Below are positions 19,505 through 27,485 of a stretch of 64,000 nt of DNA, piece after piece (position 1 is the first letter of the stretch; every line of letters begins with the position of its first letter). The DNA comes from an uncultured Sterolibacterium sp. (GTDB taxonomy: Bacteria; Pseudomonadota; Gammaproteobacteria; Burkholderiales; Rhodocyclaceae). The notes under the pieces were generated by a model. It was not told the DNA's origin and searched no databases. It saw only the letters and a list, made by a program, of their open reading frames with translations. The stretch is from positions 62,001 through 126,000 of the forward strand of contig CAIYYX010000170.1 in NCBI GenBank assembly GCA_903930535.1. Direction: 5' to 3'. The translations under genes were made by a program, and so were the position numbers.

Positions 19505-20200
19505 ATGCGCCGCCAACAAAAAGGCTTCACCCTCGTCGAGATCGCCATCGTGCTGGTCATCATCGGCCTTTTGTTGGGCGGTGTGCTCAAGGGACAGGAG
19601 TTGATCAACAGCGCGAAGGTGAAGAACTTCGCCAACGACTTCCGCAATATTCCTCTTTTGATCTACGGCTACCAGGACAAGTACCGGGCCCTGCCGGGCG
19701 ACCAGACGCAGTCTGCGCTGGATGTCCAGTTTCCTCCCGCCAGCACGGCGGCAGCCTGTGCTCCCGGCGCTGCCGGGCATTGCGTAGCCGGCAATGGCGT
19801 CATCGACGGCACATGGGATTCCTCGGCCATTAGCGACGAGAGCTTCGTCTTCTGGCAGCATGTCCGCTTGGCCGGCCTGGCCTCGGGCGCAACCGTGCCG
19901 GCCAACAGCACCCCCTATCGGCCCAGCAACGCCGATGGCGGATACATCGGCATCGAAAGCGCCGGCGCCCACTACATTCTCAACAACGATGGCGCCTCCT
20001 TCCTCCAGGGCACTTATCTGCTCTGCTCAGCGGGCATTCTCGGCAAGTTTGCCAAGCAGCTCGATACCCTGATGGACGACGGCGATACCCAGACGGGTTC
20101 GATGCGTACGGTGTCTGCCAGCCACGCGCGCGGACAAAAGGCAATCGCCAGCGCCCAGGTGGATGATGCCGGCGGCTACACCGTCTGCATGGGCTTTTAA
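19505..20200 (+). CDS. Type IV prepilin, candidate major pilin
   Basis: A 231-residue prepilin with a textbook leader and helix: MRRQQKG then FTLVEIAIVLVIIGLLLGG, Glu5 present. After the helix comes KYRALPGDQTQ, common in pilins of betaproteobacteria and magnetococci. It has the best ribosome site of the locus (AAGGAG at 19493-19498, six bases before ATG) and the most canonical N-terminus, so it is the best candidate for the major subunit. It is last in the locus and meets the antiporter gene tail to tail, with a 4-base overlap of ends. Confidence 0.85.
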   Translation: MRRQQKGFTLVEIAIVLVIIGLLLGGVLKGQELINSAKVKNFANDFRNIPLLIYGYQDKYRALPGDQTQSALDVQFPPASTAAACAPGAAGHCVAGNGVIDGTWDSSAISDESFVFWQHVRLAGLASGATVPANSTPYRPSNADGGYIGIESAGAHYILNNDGASFLQGTYLLCSAGILGKFAKQLDTLMDDGDTQTGSMRTVSASHARGQKAIASAQVDDAGGYTVCMGF

Positions 20201-22170
20201 GCGCCGCGCAACAGCAATTCCTCCGCAGCGGCAACCGCCGCCGGCACGCCCAGCAGCACCGCGATGTCCCCGGCCTCGAGAAGGGTCTCGGGGCCGGGCT
20301 CGACGCGGCGGATGTTTTTGCGGCGGATGGCCGAGACCGTCACACCAAGCTCTGCCAACGCCAGTTCGCCCAGTTTGCGGCCAATGGCGCGGGCGCCCTC
20401 GGTCAACACCACGGTGTGCAAGCGCGGCTGTTCGGCATCTGAGAGCTGTTCGTTGCTGTCGGAAGCGCCGTGAAAAAATCCGCGCAGCAGGACATAGCGT
20501 TGTTCGCGCATCTCGCGCAGGCGCTTGATCACGCGATGCAGCGGCACACCGAGCAGGGCAAGGGCATGGGTCGCCAGCATCACGCTCGACTCCAGCGCCT
20601 CGGGCACCACTTCGGCCGCACCGGCGGCGGCGAAGCGCTCGACATCCCTTTCCTCGGCGGCGCGCACCACCACCGGCAACCCCGGCCGCAAGTCATGCGC
20701 GTGGTGCAGCACGCGCAGCGCCAGGTGCGGATCGTTCGAGGTCACCACAACCACGTCGGCGCGCGCAATGCCTGCGGCGACCAGCGTCTCGCGATGCGCC
20801 GCATCGCCATAGACCACCGGATCGCCGGCTGCCGCCGCCTCGCGCACGCGCTCCGGATCGAGGTCGAGTGCGACGAAGGAGACGTTCTCCTGCTCCAGGA
20901 ATCGCGCCAGATGCTGGCCGGTGCGACCGTAGCCGCAGAGGATGGCGTGCTTGTTGCTGCTCATGCTGCGGGCGGCGATCTGCGTCAGCACCAGGGAACG
21001 CATCAGCCATTCAGAGGCGACGAAGCGCAACACGATTTTGTCACTGAAGTGGATCAAAAGCGGCGAGAGCAGAAGAGAGAGCACCACGGACGCCAGCACG
21101 ATCTGAGTCGCGGCATCCGTGATCAGTTGTTCGTGCATCACTTGCGCCAGCAGCACGAAACCGAATTCGCCGCCGGCACAAAGCCATAGTCCCGTGCGCA
21201 AGGCCGTCCCCGTCGAGGCACCGACCAAACGCGCCAGTCCGATGGCGATGGCGAGCTTGATCAACAGCAGGCCCGACAGGACGCCTGCCACCAGCAGGAA
21301 ATGGCGCCCGACGAGCATGGGATCGAGGACCATGCCGACGGTGATGAAGAACAGGCCCAGCAGAACATCGCGGAAGGGTTTGATGTCCTGCTCGACCTGG
21401 AAGCGGTACTCTGTTTCGGAAATCAGCATGCCGGCCAGAAAAGCCCCCAGCGCCAAGGACAGGCCGGCCAGTTCGGTGAGAAAGGACAGGCCCAGGGTGA
21501 TCAGCAAGACATTGAGCATGAACAGTTCGGCTGACTTGCGCCGGGCGACGACGGTGAACCATGCCCGCATCACACGCTGCCCCAGGATCAGCACTACAAC
21601 GAGAACAATCACCCCCTTGAGCGCTGCGTCGAACATCAGCCTCGGCAGGGACTCCATCTCGCCGGCCAAAGCGGGCAGCAGGATCAGGAGAGGCACCACG
21701 GCCAGATCCTGAAAAAGCAGCACGCCCATGACCTGCCTGCCGTGGGCGGAATCCAGTTCCCTGCGCTCGGCCAGGAGTTTGCTCGCCACCGCCGTCGACG
21801 ACATCGCCAGCGCTCCGCCAAGCGCCACGCCGCCTTGCCACGACAGCCCCAACATCAAGGCCACGGGCAGGATCACCGCCATGGTCAAGAGAACCTGCGC
21901 AAGACCCAGGACGAAGACCAGGCGCTTCATGGTGTACAACCGCGGCAGCGAAAATTCGAGGCCAATGGTAAACATCAGGAATACCACACCGAATTCCGCG
22001 AGATGGCGGGTTCCCTCCGTGTCCGGCAGAAGCTTCAAGGCATGCGGGCCGATCGCGGCGCCGACCAGCAGATAGCCCAGAAGCGATGGCACGCCAAGCC
22101 AGCGGAACAAGGTCACCACCAGCACAGCGGAGGCCAGGAGCAGCAGGACGAGTTGCAGTGTGGTGGCCAT
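20197..22170 (-). CDS. kefB: Monovalent cation:proton antiporter, KefB type
   Basis: A 657-residue CPA2-family K+/H+ antiporter. Residues 1-380 hold about twelve membrane helices including LGYLLVGAAIGPHAL and SSTAVASKLLAERREL. A TrkA-N (RCK) domain follows at about 410-530 (AILCGYGRTGQHLARFLEQ), then a TrkA-C domain at about 570-655. The RCK motif GYGRTGQ is intact, so nucleotide control is expected. It is transcribed towards the pilus genes and away from kdsD. Regulation by glutathione, as in KefB/KefC, is not evident from sequence. Confidence 0.9.
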   Translation of the reverse strand: MATTLQLVLLLLASAVLVVTLFRWLGVPSLLGYLLVGAAIGPHALKLLPDTEGTRHLAEFGVVFLMFTIGLEFSLPRLYTMKRLVFVLGLAQVLLTMAVILPVALMLGLSWQGGVALGGALAMSSTAVASKLLAERRELDSAHGRQVMGVLLFQDLAVVPLLILLPALAGEMESLPRLMFDAALKGVIVLVVVLILGQRVMRAWFTVVARRKSAELFMLNVLLITLGLSFLTELAGLSLALGAFLAGMLISETEYRFQVEQDIKPFRDVLLGLFFITVGMVLDPMLVGRHFLLVAGVLSGLLLIKLAIAIGLARLVGASTGTALRTGLWLCAGGEFGFVLLAQVMHEQLITDAATQIVLASVVLSLLLSPLLIHFSDKIVLRFVASEWLMRSLVLTQIAARSMSSNKHAILCGYGRTGQHLARFLEQENVSFVALDLDPERVREAAAAGDPVVYGDAAHRETLVAAGIARADVVVVTSNDPHLALRVLHHAHDLRPGLPVVVRAAEERDVERFAAAGAAEVVPEALESSVMLATHALALLGVPLHRVIKRLREMREQRYVLLRGFFHGASDSNEQLSDAEQPRLHTVVLTEGARAIGRKLGELALAELGVTVSAIRRKNIRRVEPGPETLLEAGDIAVLLGVPAAVAAAEELLLRGA

Positions 22171-22205
22171 GTGGCGATGGAAGCGGGGGGAAGGATGGCG
22201 TTTGT

Positions 22206-22211
22206 TATAAT
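22206..22211 (+). promoter_or_regulatory. -10 element upstream of kdsD
   Basis: A perfect TATAAT lies 28 bases before the kdsD ATG. No good -35 is seen 16-18 bases further up. It sits in the 68-base gap between the divergent kefB and kdsD and is the best candidate for driving kdsD-kdsC-lptC-lptA. Confidence 0.45.
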
Positions 22212-22238
22212 CTTCTCAATCATAACTGCATACCGACC

Positions 22239-23243
22239 ATGAGCCAAACAGGCGATCCCAGCAGCGACTTGCGCGCGCTCAGCATGGCGCGACGCGTCCT
22301 GCAAATCGAGGCGGAGGCAATCGTCGCCTTGAGCGAACGCTTGGGTGACGGGCTGGGTCAAGACTTTCTGCGCGCAATCGAACTCATACTGAACTGCCGC
22401 GGCCGGGTCATCGTCAGCGGTATCGGCAAGTCCGGCCATGTCGGCCGCAAGATCGCAGCGACTCTCGCCAGCACCGGCACACCGTCTTACTTCGTGCATG
22501 CGGCTGAAGCCGTGCATGGCGATCTTGGCATGATCGCGAAGGGCGACGTGCTGATCGCCCTCTCCTATTCCGGCGAGAACGACGAACTGCTCACCATCGT
22601 GCCGCATGTCAAGCGCCAGGGCGCCCGGCTCATCGCCATCACGGGCGACCCCCTGTCCCCGCTGGCGAAGGAGGCTGATGTGCATCTTGACGCCAGCGTC
22701 AGGGAGGAAGCCTGCCCACTCAATCTCGCCCCCACCGCCAGCACCACGGCGGCGCTGGCGCTTGGTGACGCCCTGGCCGTAGCACTCCTGGACGCGCGTG
22801 GATTCTCTTCCTCCGACTTCGCCCGCTCCCATCCCGGCGGCGCGCTCGGCCGCCGCCTCCTGACCCATGTCGCTGACGTGATGCGTCCGGCAGCTAAGGT
22901 GCCCAAGGTTTATGTCACCACGCCGGTGCTTGAGGCAATTCTCGCCATCTCCAAGGGCGGCATGGGCATGACCGCTGTCTTCGCGGCCGACCAGAGGCTG
23001 GCCGGAATATTCACCGACGGCGACCTGCGCCGAGCCATGGAGCGGCTAGGCGACCTGCGCGACATCTCCGTCGAGGTGGTCATGACAGTGAAGCCGCGCA
23101 CCATTTCTCCCGGACGACTCGCTGTCGAGGCAGTACAACTGATGGAGGAGCACAAGATCAATCAGCTCCTGGTGACGGACGACGACGGCGGGCTTTGCGG
23201 CGCCCTCAATATGCACGACTTGTTTCGCGCCAAGGTGGTTTGA
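22239..23243 (+). CDS. kdsD: D-arabinose 5-phosphate isomerase
   Basis: Converts ribulose 5-phosphate to arabinose 5-phosphate, the first step of Kdo synthesis for lipopolysaccharide. It is 334 residues from the ATG at 22239. An SIS domain (about 40-170; VIVSGIGKSGHVGRKIAATL and SYSGENDEL) precedes two CBS domains (about 210-334; TDGDLRRAMERLGD). A longer reading from 22086 is unlikely, because it would start inside kefB and before the -10. Its stop overlaps the kdsC ATG by one base. Confidence 0.95.
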   Translation: MSQTGDPSSDLRALSMARRVLQIEAEAIVALSERLGDGLGQDFLRAIELILNCRGRVIVSGIGKSGHVGRKIAATLASTGTPSYFVHAAEAVHGDLGMIAKGDVLIALSYSGENDELLTIVPHVKRQGARLIAITGDPLSPLAKEADVHLDASVREEACPLNLAPTASTTAALALGDALAVALLDARGFSSSDFARSHPGGALGRRLLTHVADVMRPAAKVPKVYVTTPVLEAILAISKGGMGMTAVFAADQRLAGIFTDGDLRRAMERLGDLRDISVEVVMTVKPRTISPGRLAVEAVQLMEEHKINQLLVTDDDGGLCGALNMHDLFRAKVV

Positions 23244-23776
23244 TGCGTGCCACGGTCCAAGCCAGAAATCTCAGGCTGATGGCCTTCGATGTCGACGGCG
23301 TACTGACGGACGGCACACTCTATTACACGGCGCAGGGCGACGAGATGAAGGCATTCAACGCGCTCGACGGTCACGGCCTGAAGATGCTTGCCGAAGCCGG
23401 CATTCGCCTTGCCATCATCACCGGCCGAACTTCCCGCGCCGTCGAATTGCGCGCGCAGAATCTCGGCATCGCGTTATTGCTGCAGGGTGTCGCCGACAAG
23501 CGCGGCGCCATGCAAACCCTTCTGCAGCAGCAGGGCCTGGGCTTCGCCGAGGCGGGTTACATGGGCGACGATGTGGTCGATCTGCCATTGCTCTGCGCCT
23601 GCGGTTTTTCCGCCACGGTGCGAAGTGGCCACACGCTGGTTCAAGGTCGCGTCGATTATGTCGCCCGCGCCGCCGCCGGCCACGGCGCAGTTCGCGAAGT
23701 CTGCGAGTTCATCCTCGCCGCGCAAGATAAACTCGACGCAGCCATGGCCCCTTATCTTCCGAAAGCCCCGGAATAA
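23243..23776 (+). CDS. kdsC: 3-deoxy-D-manno-octulosonate 8-phosphate phosphatase
   Basis: HAD-superfamily phosphatase that makes free Kdo from Kdo 8-phosphate. It is 177 residues, usual for the family. The HAD motif I is DVDGVLTDG near residue 16, motif II is IITGR, and the late motif is MGDDVVDLPLL with its acidic pair. The ATG at 23243 shares a base with the kdsD stop, and its own stop overlaps the lptC start, so kdsD-kdsC-lptC are translationally linked. Confidence 0.95.
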   Translation: MRATVQARNLRLMAFDVDGVLTDGTLYYTAQGDEMKAFNALDGHGLKMLAEAGIRLAIITGRTSRAVELRAQNLGIALLLQGVADKRGAMQTLLQQQGLGFAEAGYMGDDVVDLPLLCACGFSATVRSGHTLVQGRVDYVARAAAGHGAVREVCEFILAAQDKLDAAMAPYLPKAPE

Positions 23777-24354
23777 TGAAACATCCTAGCGCCAGCCTGC
23801 TGCCGCTGATACTGCTGGGCCTTCTGGCAGCGCTCACATTCTGGCTTGAGCGCGCCACCCAGATCGACAATGAGAAACACGACGGCAAAGGGCGCCACGA
23901 CCCCGACTTCATTGTCGATAACTTTACCGTGCGCCGTTTCAATCCCGGCGGCGGGCTGCAATATGTGCAGACGGCGCAGAAAATGCTACATTACACCGAT
24001 GACGACAGCACGGAAGTCACAGCGCCGGCATTGAGATACATCAGCGAGAGGCAACATACCAGAGTCACCGCCCGTCTAGCCTGGCTCGGTCCATCCGGCA
24101 AGGAAATCCGCCTGAACGATGACGTGCGCATGGTGCGCGAGGCTACGGCAGACAACCCGGAGTTGGTAGTGACGACTTCAGAAATGTTTGTATATCCCGA
24201 TGATGAACTTGCCCGCGGCGACAAGCCTGTCACTATCACGGAAGGCCGGAGCATCATCCATGGTACCGGCTTCGAAGCCGACAACCGCGCACACCTTTTC
24301 AAGCTGATGGGCAGGGTGCACGGCATTATTTACAAAAAGACTGACACGCCATGA
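23776..24354 (+). CDS. lptC: LPS export protein LptC
   Basis: Bitopic inner-membrane protein of the Lpt bridge that passes LPS from LptBFG to LptA. It is 192 residues with an N-terminal helix (about 9-23, LLPLILLGLLAALTFWL) and a periplasmic beta-jellyroll with PDFIVDNFTVRRF and, later, NDDVRMVREAT. Its position after kdsC and before lptA is the standard arrangement. Its ends overlap those of its neighbours by 1 and 4 bases. Confidence 0.93.
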   Translation: MKHPSASLLPLILLGLLAALTFWLERATQIDNEKHDGKGRHDPDFIVDNFTVRRFNPGGGLQYVQTAQKMLHYTDDDSTEVTAPALRYISERQHTRVTARLAWLGPSGKEIRLNDDVRMVREATADNPELVVTTSEMFVYPDDELARGDKPVTITEGRSIIHGTGFEADNRAHLFKLMGRVHGIIYKKTDTP

Positions 24355-24953
24355 AACCCAGCGCCGGACTGATTAGCCTTGTCACCCTCCTGTTCATCGC
24401 ACAGCCGGCCCTGGCTGAACGTGCCGACCGCGACAAACCGGTCAACCTCGAGGCCGACCGCATCACTGTCGATGACGTCAAGAGGGTGCATATCTTCGAG
24501 GGGAACGTTCAGCTGATTCAAGGCACGCTGATTATCCGCACCGAGAAGTTGGTGGTGACCCAGGATGGCGAAGGTTTCCAGAAGGGGGTAGCCTTCGGGG
24601 GCGAAGCCGGCCTTGCGCGCTTTCGCCAGAGGCGCGAAGGCAGGGATGAATATGTCGAGGGAGAGGCCGAGCGCATCGAGCACGACGGCAAGGCAGAGAA
24701 GACCCAGTTTTTCCTGCGCGCCCATGTCAAGAGCGGGCAGGACGAGGTCCGGGGCCAGTACATATCCTACGACGGCAAGAGCGAGAATTATCTTGTCACC
24801 AGCGGTCCCGGTGGCACCGTCGCCCCGACGGTTCCCGGCAAGGATAGCCGCGTACGCGCAGTGATCCAGCCCAAGAAGAGCAGCTCCGAGCCCCGGCCAG
24901 CGGGCGAGGCTGCGCCGCTCAAAACCGCGCCGGAAATCGGCGGCAAACAATAG
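24351..24953 (+). CDS. lptA: LPS transport periplasmic protein LptA
   Basis: Periplasmic component of the LPS transport bridge, 200 residues. A signal peptide (about 1-21, ending PALAE) precedes the OstA/LptA jellyroll (KPVNLEADRITVDD, IFEGNVQLIQGTLIIRTEKL). The C-terminal tail is Lys/Pro/Ala-rich. In most proteobacteria lptB and often rpoN follow; here the next gene, 8 bases on, encodes an enoyl-CoA hydratase, so the usual cluster is broken. Confidence 0.93.
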   Translation: MKPSAGLISLVTLLFIAQPALAERADRDKPVNLEADRITVDDVKRVHIFEGNVQLIQGTLIIRTEKLVVTQDGEGFQKGVAFGGEAGLARFRQRREGRDEYVEGEAERIEHDGKAEKTQFFLRAHVKSGQDEVRGQYISYDGKSENYLVTSGPGGTVAPTVPGKDSRVRAVIQPKKSSSEPRPAGEAAPLKTAPEIGGKQ

Positions 24954-24961
24954 GAACCCTC

Positions 24962-25738
24962 ATGGCTTTTGAGAACATCCTCGTCGAGACAATAGGCAAA
25001 GTTGGCCTGATCACGCTCAACCGGCCCAAGGCCATGAATGCCCTCAATGATGCTTTGATTGACGAGGTCGGCGCCGCCCTCGACGACTTTGAAGCCAATG
25101 AAACGATAGGCTGCATCGTCATCACCGGCTCGGAAAAAGCCTTTGCCGCCGGCGCCGACATCGCCGCAATGAAGGAATGGGGCTATGTGGAGGTCTACAA
25201 GGCCAACTACATCAGCCGCAACTGGGATCGCATAGGGCGCTGTCGCAAACCCATCATCGCCGCGGTTGCCGGCTTCGCCCTGGGCGGTGGTTGCGAACTG
25301 GCGATGATGTGCGATTTCATCATCGCCGCGGAAAGCGCAAAATTCGGTCAGCCTGAGGTCAAGCTCGGACTTCTTCCAGGCGCCGGCGGCACCCAGCGCC
25401 TGCCACGCGCCGTAGGCAAGGCGAAAGCCATGGACATGTGTCTCACTACGCGATTAATGGACGCCGCAGAAGCCGAGCGCGCCGGTCTTGTCTCGCGCAT
25501 CGTGCCGTCAGACAGGCTTCTTGAAGAGGCCCTCGCCGCCGCAGCGACCATCGCAGAATTTTCGCTGCCGGTGTTGATGGCCATCAAGGAGTCGGTCAAC
25601 CGCGCCTTCGAATCCTCGCTCGCCGAGGGGATTCTGTTCGAGCGCCGCACCTTCCACGCTTCCTTCGCGCTCAGCGATGCCAGGGAAGGCATGTCGGCCT
25701 TCGTGGACAAGCGCAAGCCGGGCTTCAAGAACCGCTGA
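24962..25738 (+). CDS. Enoyl-CoA hydratase
   Basis: A 258-residue crotonase-family protein, most similar in motif content to short-chain enoyl-CoA hydratases of fatty-acid or amino-acid breakdown. It has the oxyanion-hole segments KAFAAGADIAAM and GFALGGGCELAMMCD, the catalytic-region motif FGQPEVKLGLLPGAGGTQRL and a normal C-terminal trimerisation helix. It lies only 8 bases after lptA, so it is probably co-transcribed with LPS genes, though no functional link is evident. Exact substrate length cannot be told. Confidence 0.9.
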   Translation: MAFENILVETIGKVGLITLNRPKAMNALNDALIDEVGAALDDFEANETIGCIVITGSEKAFAAGADIAAMKEWGYVEVYKANYISRNWDRIGRCRKPIIAAVAGFALGGGCELAMMCDFIIAAESAKFGQPEVKLGLLPGAGGTQRLPRAVGKAKAMDMCLTTRLMDAAEAERAGLVSRIVPSDRLLEEALAAAATIAEFSLPVLMAIKESVNRAFESSLAEGILFERRTFHASFALSDAREGMSAFVDKRKPGFKNR

Positions 25739-25761
25739 ATTTGTCTCGATTTGGCGCCAGG

Positions 25762-26637
25762 TTAGCGTTTCAGTGCAATGGCAACTCCGGCGACTGCCAG
25801 CGCCATGCCTGCCACGGCGGGCATGGCGAGACGCTCACCGAACATCGCCCAGGCCATCAGTGCCGTAGTCGGCGGCGTCAGATAAAAGAGGGTCGCTACG
25901 CGAGTCGCTGCGCCGCGCCGGATCAATAGGTGCAGCAAAGAGACCGCACCGACAGAGAGCACCAGCACCAGCCACCCCAGCGCAAACAGAAAGCTACCTT
26001 CCCAGTTAACCTGCATCGTCTCGAAAGTAAGCGCTAACGGCATTACCACGACGGCGCTCGCCGCGAATTGCAGCAGAGAACCGCTCCATAAATCCATCTG
26101 CCCGCAAAAGCGCTTCTGGTAGAGGGTGCCGAAGGTGATGCTGGCCAAGGCCAGCAAGGCGAAGCCGAAGCCGAGGAGGGAGAAGCCAGACAACGAGAAT
26201 CTGCCTGACAGCACTAGCGCCACCCCGGCGAAACCCAGCACCAGCCCAGACCACTGCCGCATACCAACGCGTTCGCCTAGCATGCGGGCACTGAAAAGTC
26301 CGGTCAACAGGGGTTGCATGCCTACGATCAGGGCAGTCAAACCGGCCGGCAATCCTAAGTGGATGGCGCTAAACACGCCGCCTAGGTAGCCGCCCTGAAG
26401 CAATACCCCGGCAATCATGATATGCCCTGCATGCTTTGCATCCACCGGCCAAGGTCTGCGCAAGGCCAGGACTATGCCCAGGAGCAGGAGGCAAGTGGCG
26501 GAAAAGCGCAGCAGCAGGAAGGTGAAAGGTTCGGCATCCGCCAAACCGAGCTTGGTGCCGATGAAACCGGTACTCCACAGCAGGACGAACAAACCCGGCA
26601 GCAAATTCTGGAACCATGCGGCCATCCGCTCAGCCAT
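25762..26637 (-). CDS. EamA/DMT-family permease
   Basis: An inner-membrane permease with ten hydrophobic segments arranged as two EamA repeats (for example LFVLLWSTGFIGTKLGLA near the start and LTPPTTALMAWAMFGERL in the second half). It is 291 residues from the ATG at 26637. An upstream ATG at 26679 and a downstream ATG at 26625 are also in frame, and none has a clear Shine-Dalgarno. Substrates of this family vary (amino acids, metabolites), so no substrate is assigned. An inverted repeat and the phasin promoter lie in the divergent gap. Confidence 0.85.
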   Translation of the reverse strand: MAERMAAWFQNLLPGLFVLLWSTGFIGTKLGLADAEPFTFLLLRFSATCLLLLGIVLALRRPWPVDAKHAGHIMIAGVLLQGGYLGGVFSAIHLGLPAGLTALIVGMQPLLTGLFSARMLGERVGMRQWSGLVLGFAGVALVLSGRFSLSGFSLLGFGFALLALASITFGTLYQKRFCGQMDLWSGSLLQFAASAVVVMPLALTFETMQVNWEGSFLFALGWLVLVLSVGAVSLLHLLIRRGAATRVATLFYLTPPTTALMAWAMFGERLAMPAVAGMALAVAGVAIALKR

Positions 26638-26702
26638 GACGGCAGTGCAACATCTGCTCCTTGGCGACGACCCTTCCATCCCTGACGGAACAATCCAACA
26701 CT

Positions 26703-26728
26703 ATGTTAATGGATAGTAAAATTAACAT
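26703..26728. promoter_or_regulatory. 26-bp inverted repeat, candidate operator
   Basis: Perfect 8-base arms ATGTTAAT (26703-26710) and ATTAACAT (26721-26728) are separated by 10 bases. It lies in the gap between the EamA permease and phasin genes. On the minus strand a TACTAT hexamer falls inside it, so a protein bound here could control the permease. It is about 34 bases upstream of the phasin -35. Confidence 0.45.
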
Positions 26729-26761
26729 TTACGGATATTGGTGCGCTGCAACATAAATATC

Positions 26762-26789
26762 TTGACATTGGGGAATTCGCTCTTATAAT
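26762..26789 (+). promoter_or_regulatory. Strong sigma-70 promoter of the phasin gene
   Basis: A consensus -35 TTGACA at 26762-26767 and a consensus -10 TATAAT at 26784-26789 are separated by 16 bases. This predicts a start near 26796 and a 5' leader of about 80 bases. TGC-rich segments flank it (26741-26752 and 26797-26809). PhaR repressors bind TGC-rich sites in other species; binding here is inferred. Confidence 0.85.
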
Positions 26790-26876
26790 GGACTCATGCT
26801 GCATTGCAATATATGCGGCGCAAGACCGAATATAACGTCACAACCGCCCATTGTAATTTAACTCAAGGAGCAAAAC

Positions 26877-27425
26877 ATGTTCGCCACCCCTGAAAAGCTC
26901 GCCAGCAGCAACAAAGCCAACGTTGAATCCTTTCTGACCCTGGCCAATACCGCCTTCGCCAGCGCCGAGCGCTTTGCCGCCCTGAATCTGAATACCGCCC
27001 GCGCCTTCCTCGAAGACGGCATGTCCAATGTCAAGACCCTGCTCAGCGCCAAGGACATGCAGGATCTGATGAACCTGCAAACCACCCTGGCCCAACCGAG
27101 CGTCGAGAAAGCCATTGCCTACTCCCGCAGCGTCTATGAGATCGCGACCCAGACCCAGGAAGAAGTCTCCAAGATCGTCGAGTCTCAGTTCGCAGAAGTG
27201 AACAAGAATGTTGCCTCGACCCTTGACAATGTGGCCAAGAACGCCCCTGCCGGTTCGGACGTCGCCGTCGCTGCCGTCAAGTCTGTCATCGCTGCCGCCA
27301 ACTCGGCTTATGACAGCATGAGCAAGGCTGCCAAGCAAGTCGCCGAGATCGCCGAAACCAATATGGCCACCGCCTCCAGCGCCACTGTCAAGGCAGTCGG
27401 GGTCAAGGGCAAGAAGGCTGCGTAA
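26877..27425 (+). CDS. phaP: Phasin (polyhydroxyalkanoate granule protein)
   Basis: A 182-residue all-helical protein of the phasin_2 family that coats polyhydroxyalkanoate granules. The start FATPEKLASSNKANVESFLTLANTAF and the long Ala-rich amphipathic helices (SAERFAALNLNTARAFLEDG) are typical. A strong ribosome site (AAGGAG just upstream), consensus promoter and strong terminator make it a stand-alone, highly expressed gene. It implies that the organism makes PHA, although no synthase gene is in the window. Confidence 0.93.
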   Translation: MFATPEKLASSNKANVESFLTLANTAFASAERFAALNLNTARAFLEDGMSNVKTLLSAKDMQDLMNLQTTLAQPSVEKAIAYSRSVYEIATQTQEEVSKIVESQFAEVNKNVASTLDNVAKNAPAGSDVAVAAVKSVIAAANSAYDSMSKAAKQVAEIAETNMATASSATVKAVGVKGKKAA

Positions 27426-27443
27426 ATAGTCACGCTGTCTGAC

Positions 27444-27475
27444 ACAAACCCCGGCCGAGGCCGGGGTTTGTTTTT
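27444..27475 (+). terminator. Intrinsic terminator of phaP
   Basis: Perfect 13-base arms (27444-27456 and 27459-27471, core CCCCGGCC/GGCCGGGG) are followed by a T-run to 27475. It begins 18 bases after the phaP stop. It is also just downstream of the convergent oxidoreductase gene, but has no T-run in that direction. Confidence 0.93.
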
Positions 27476-27485
27476 GTGCAGTAGC

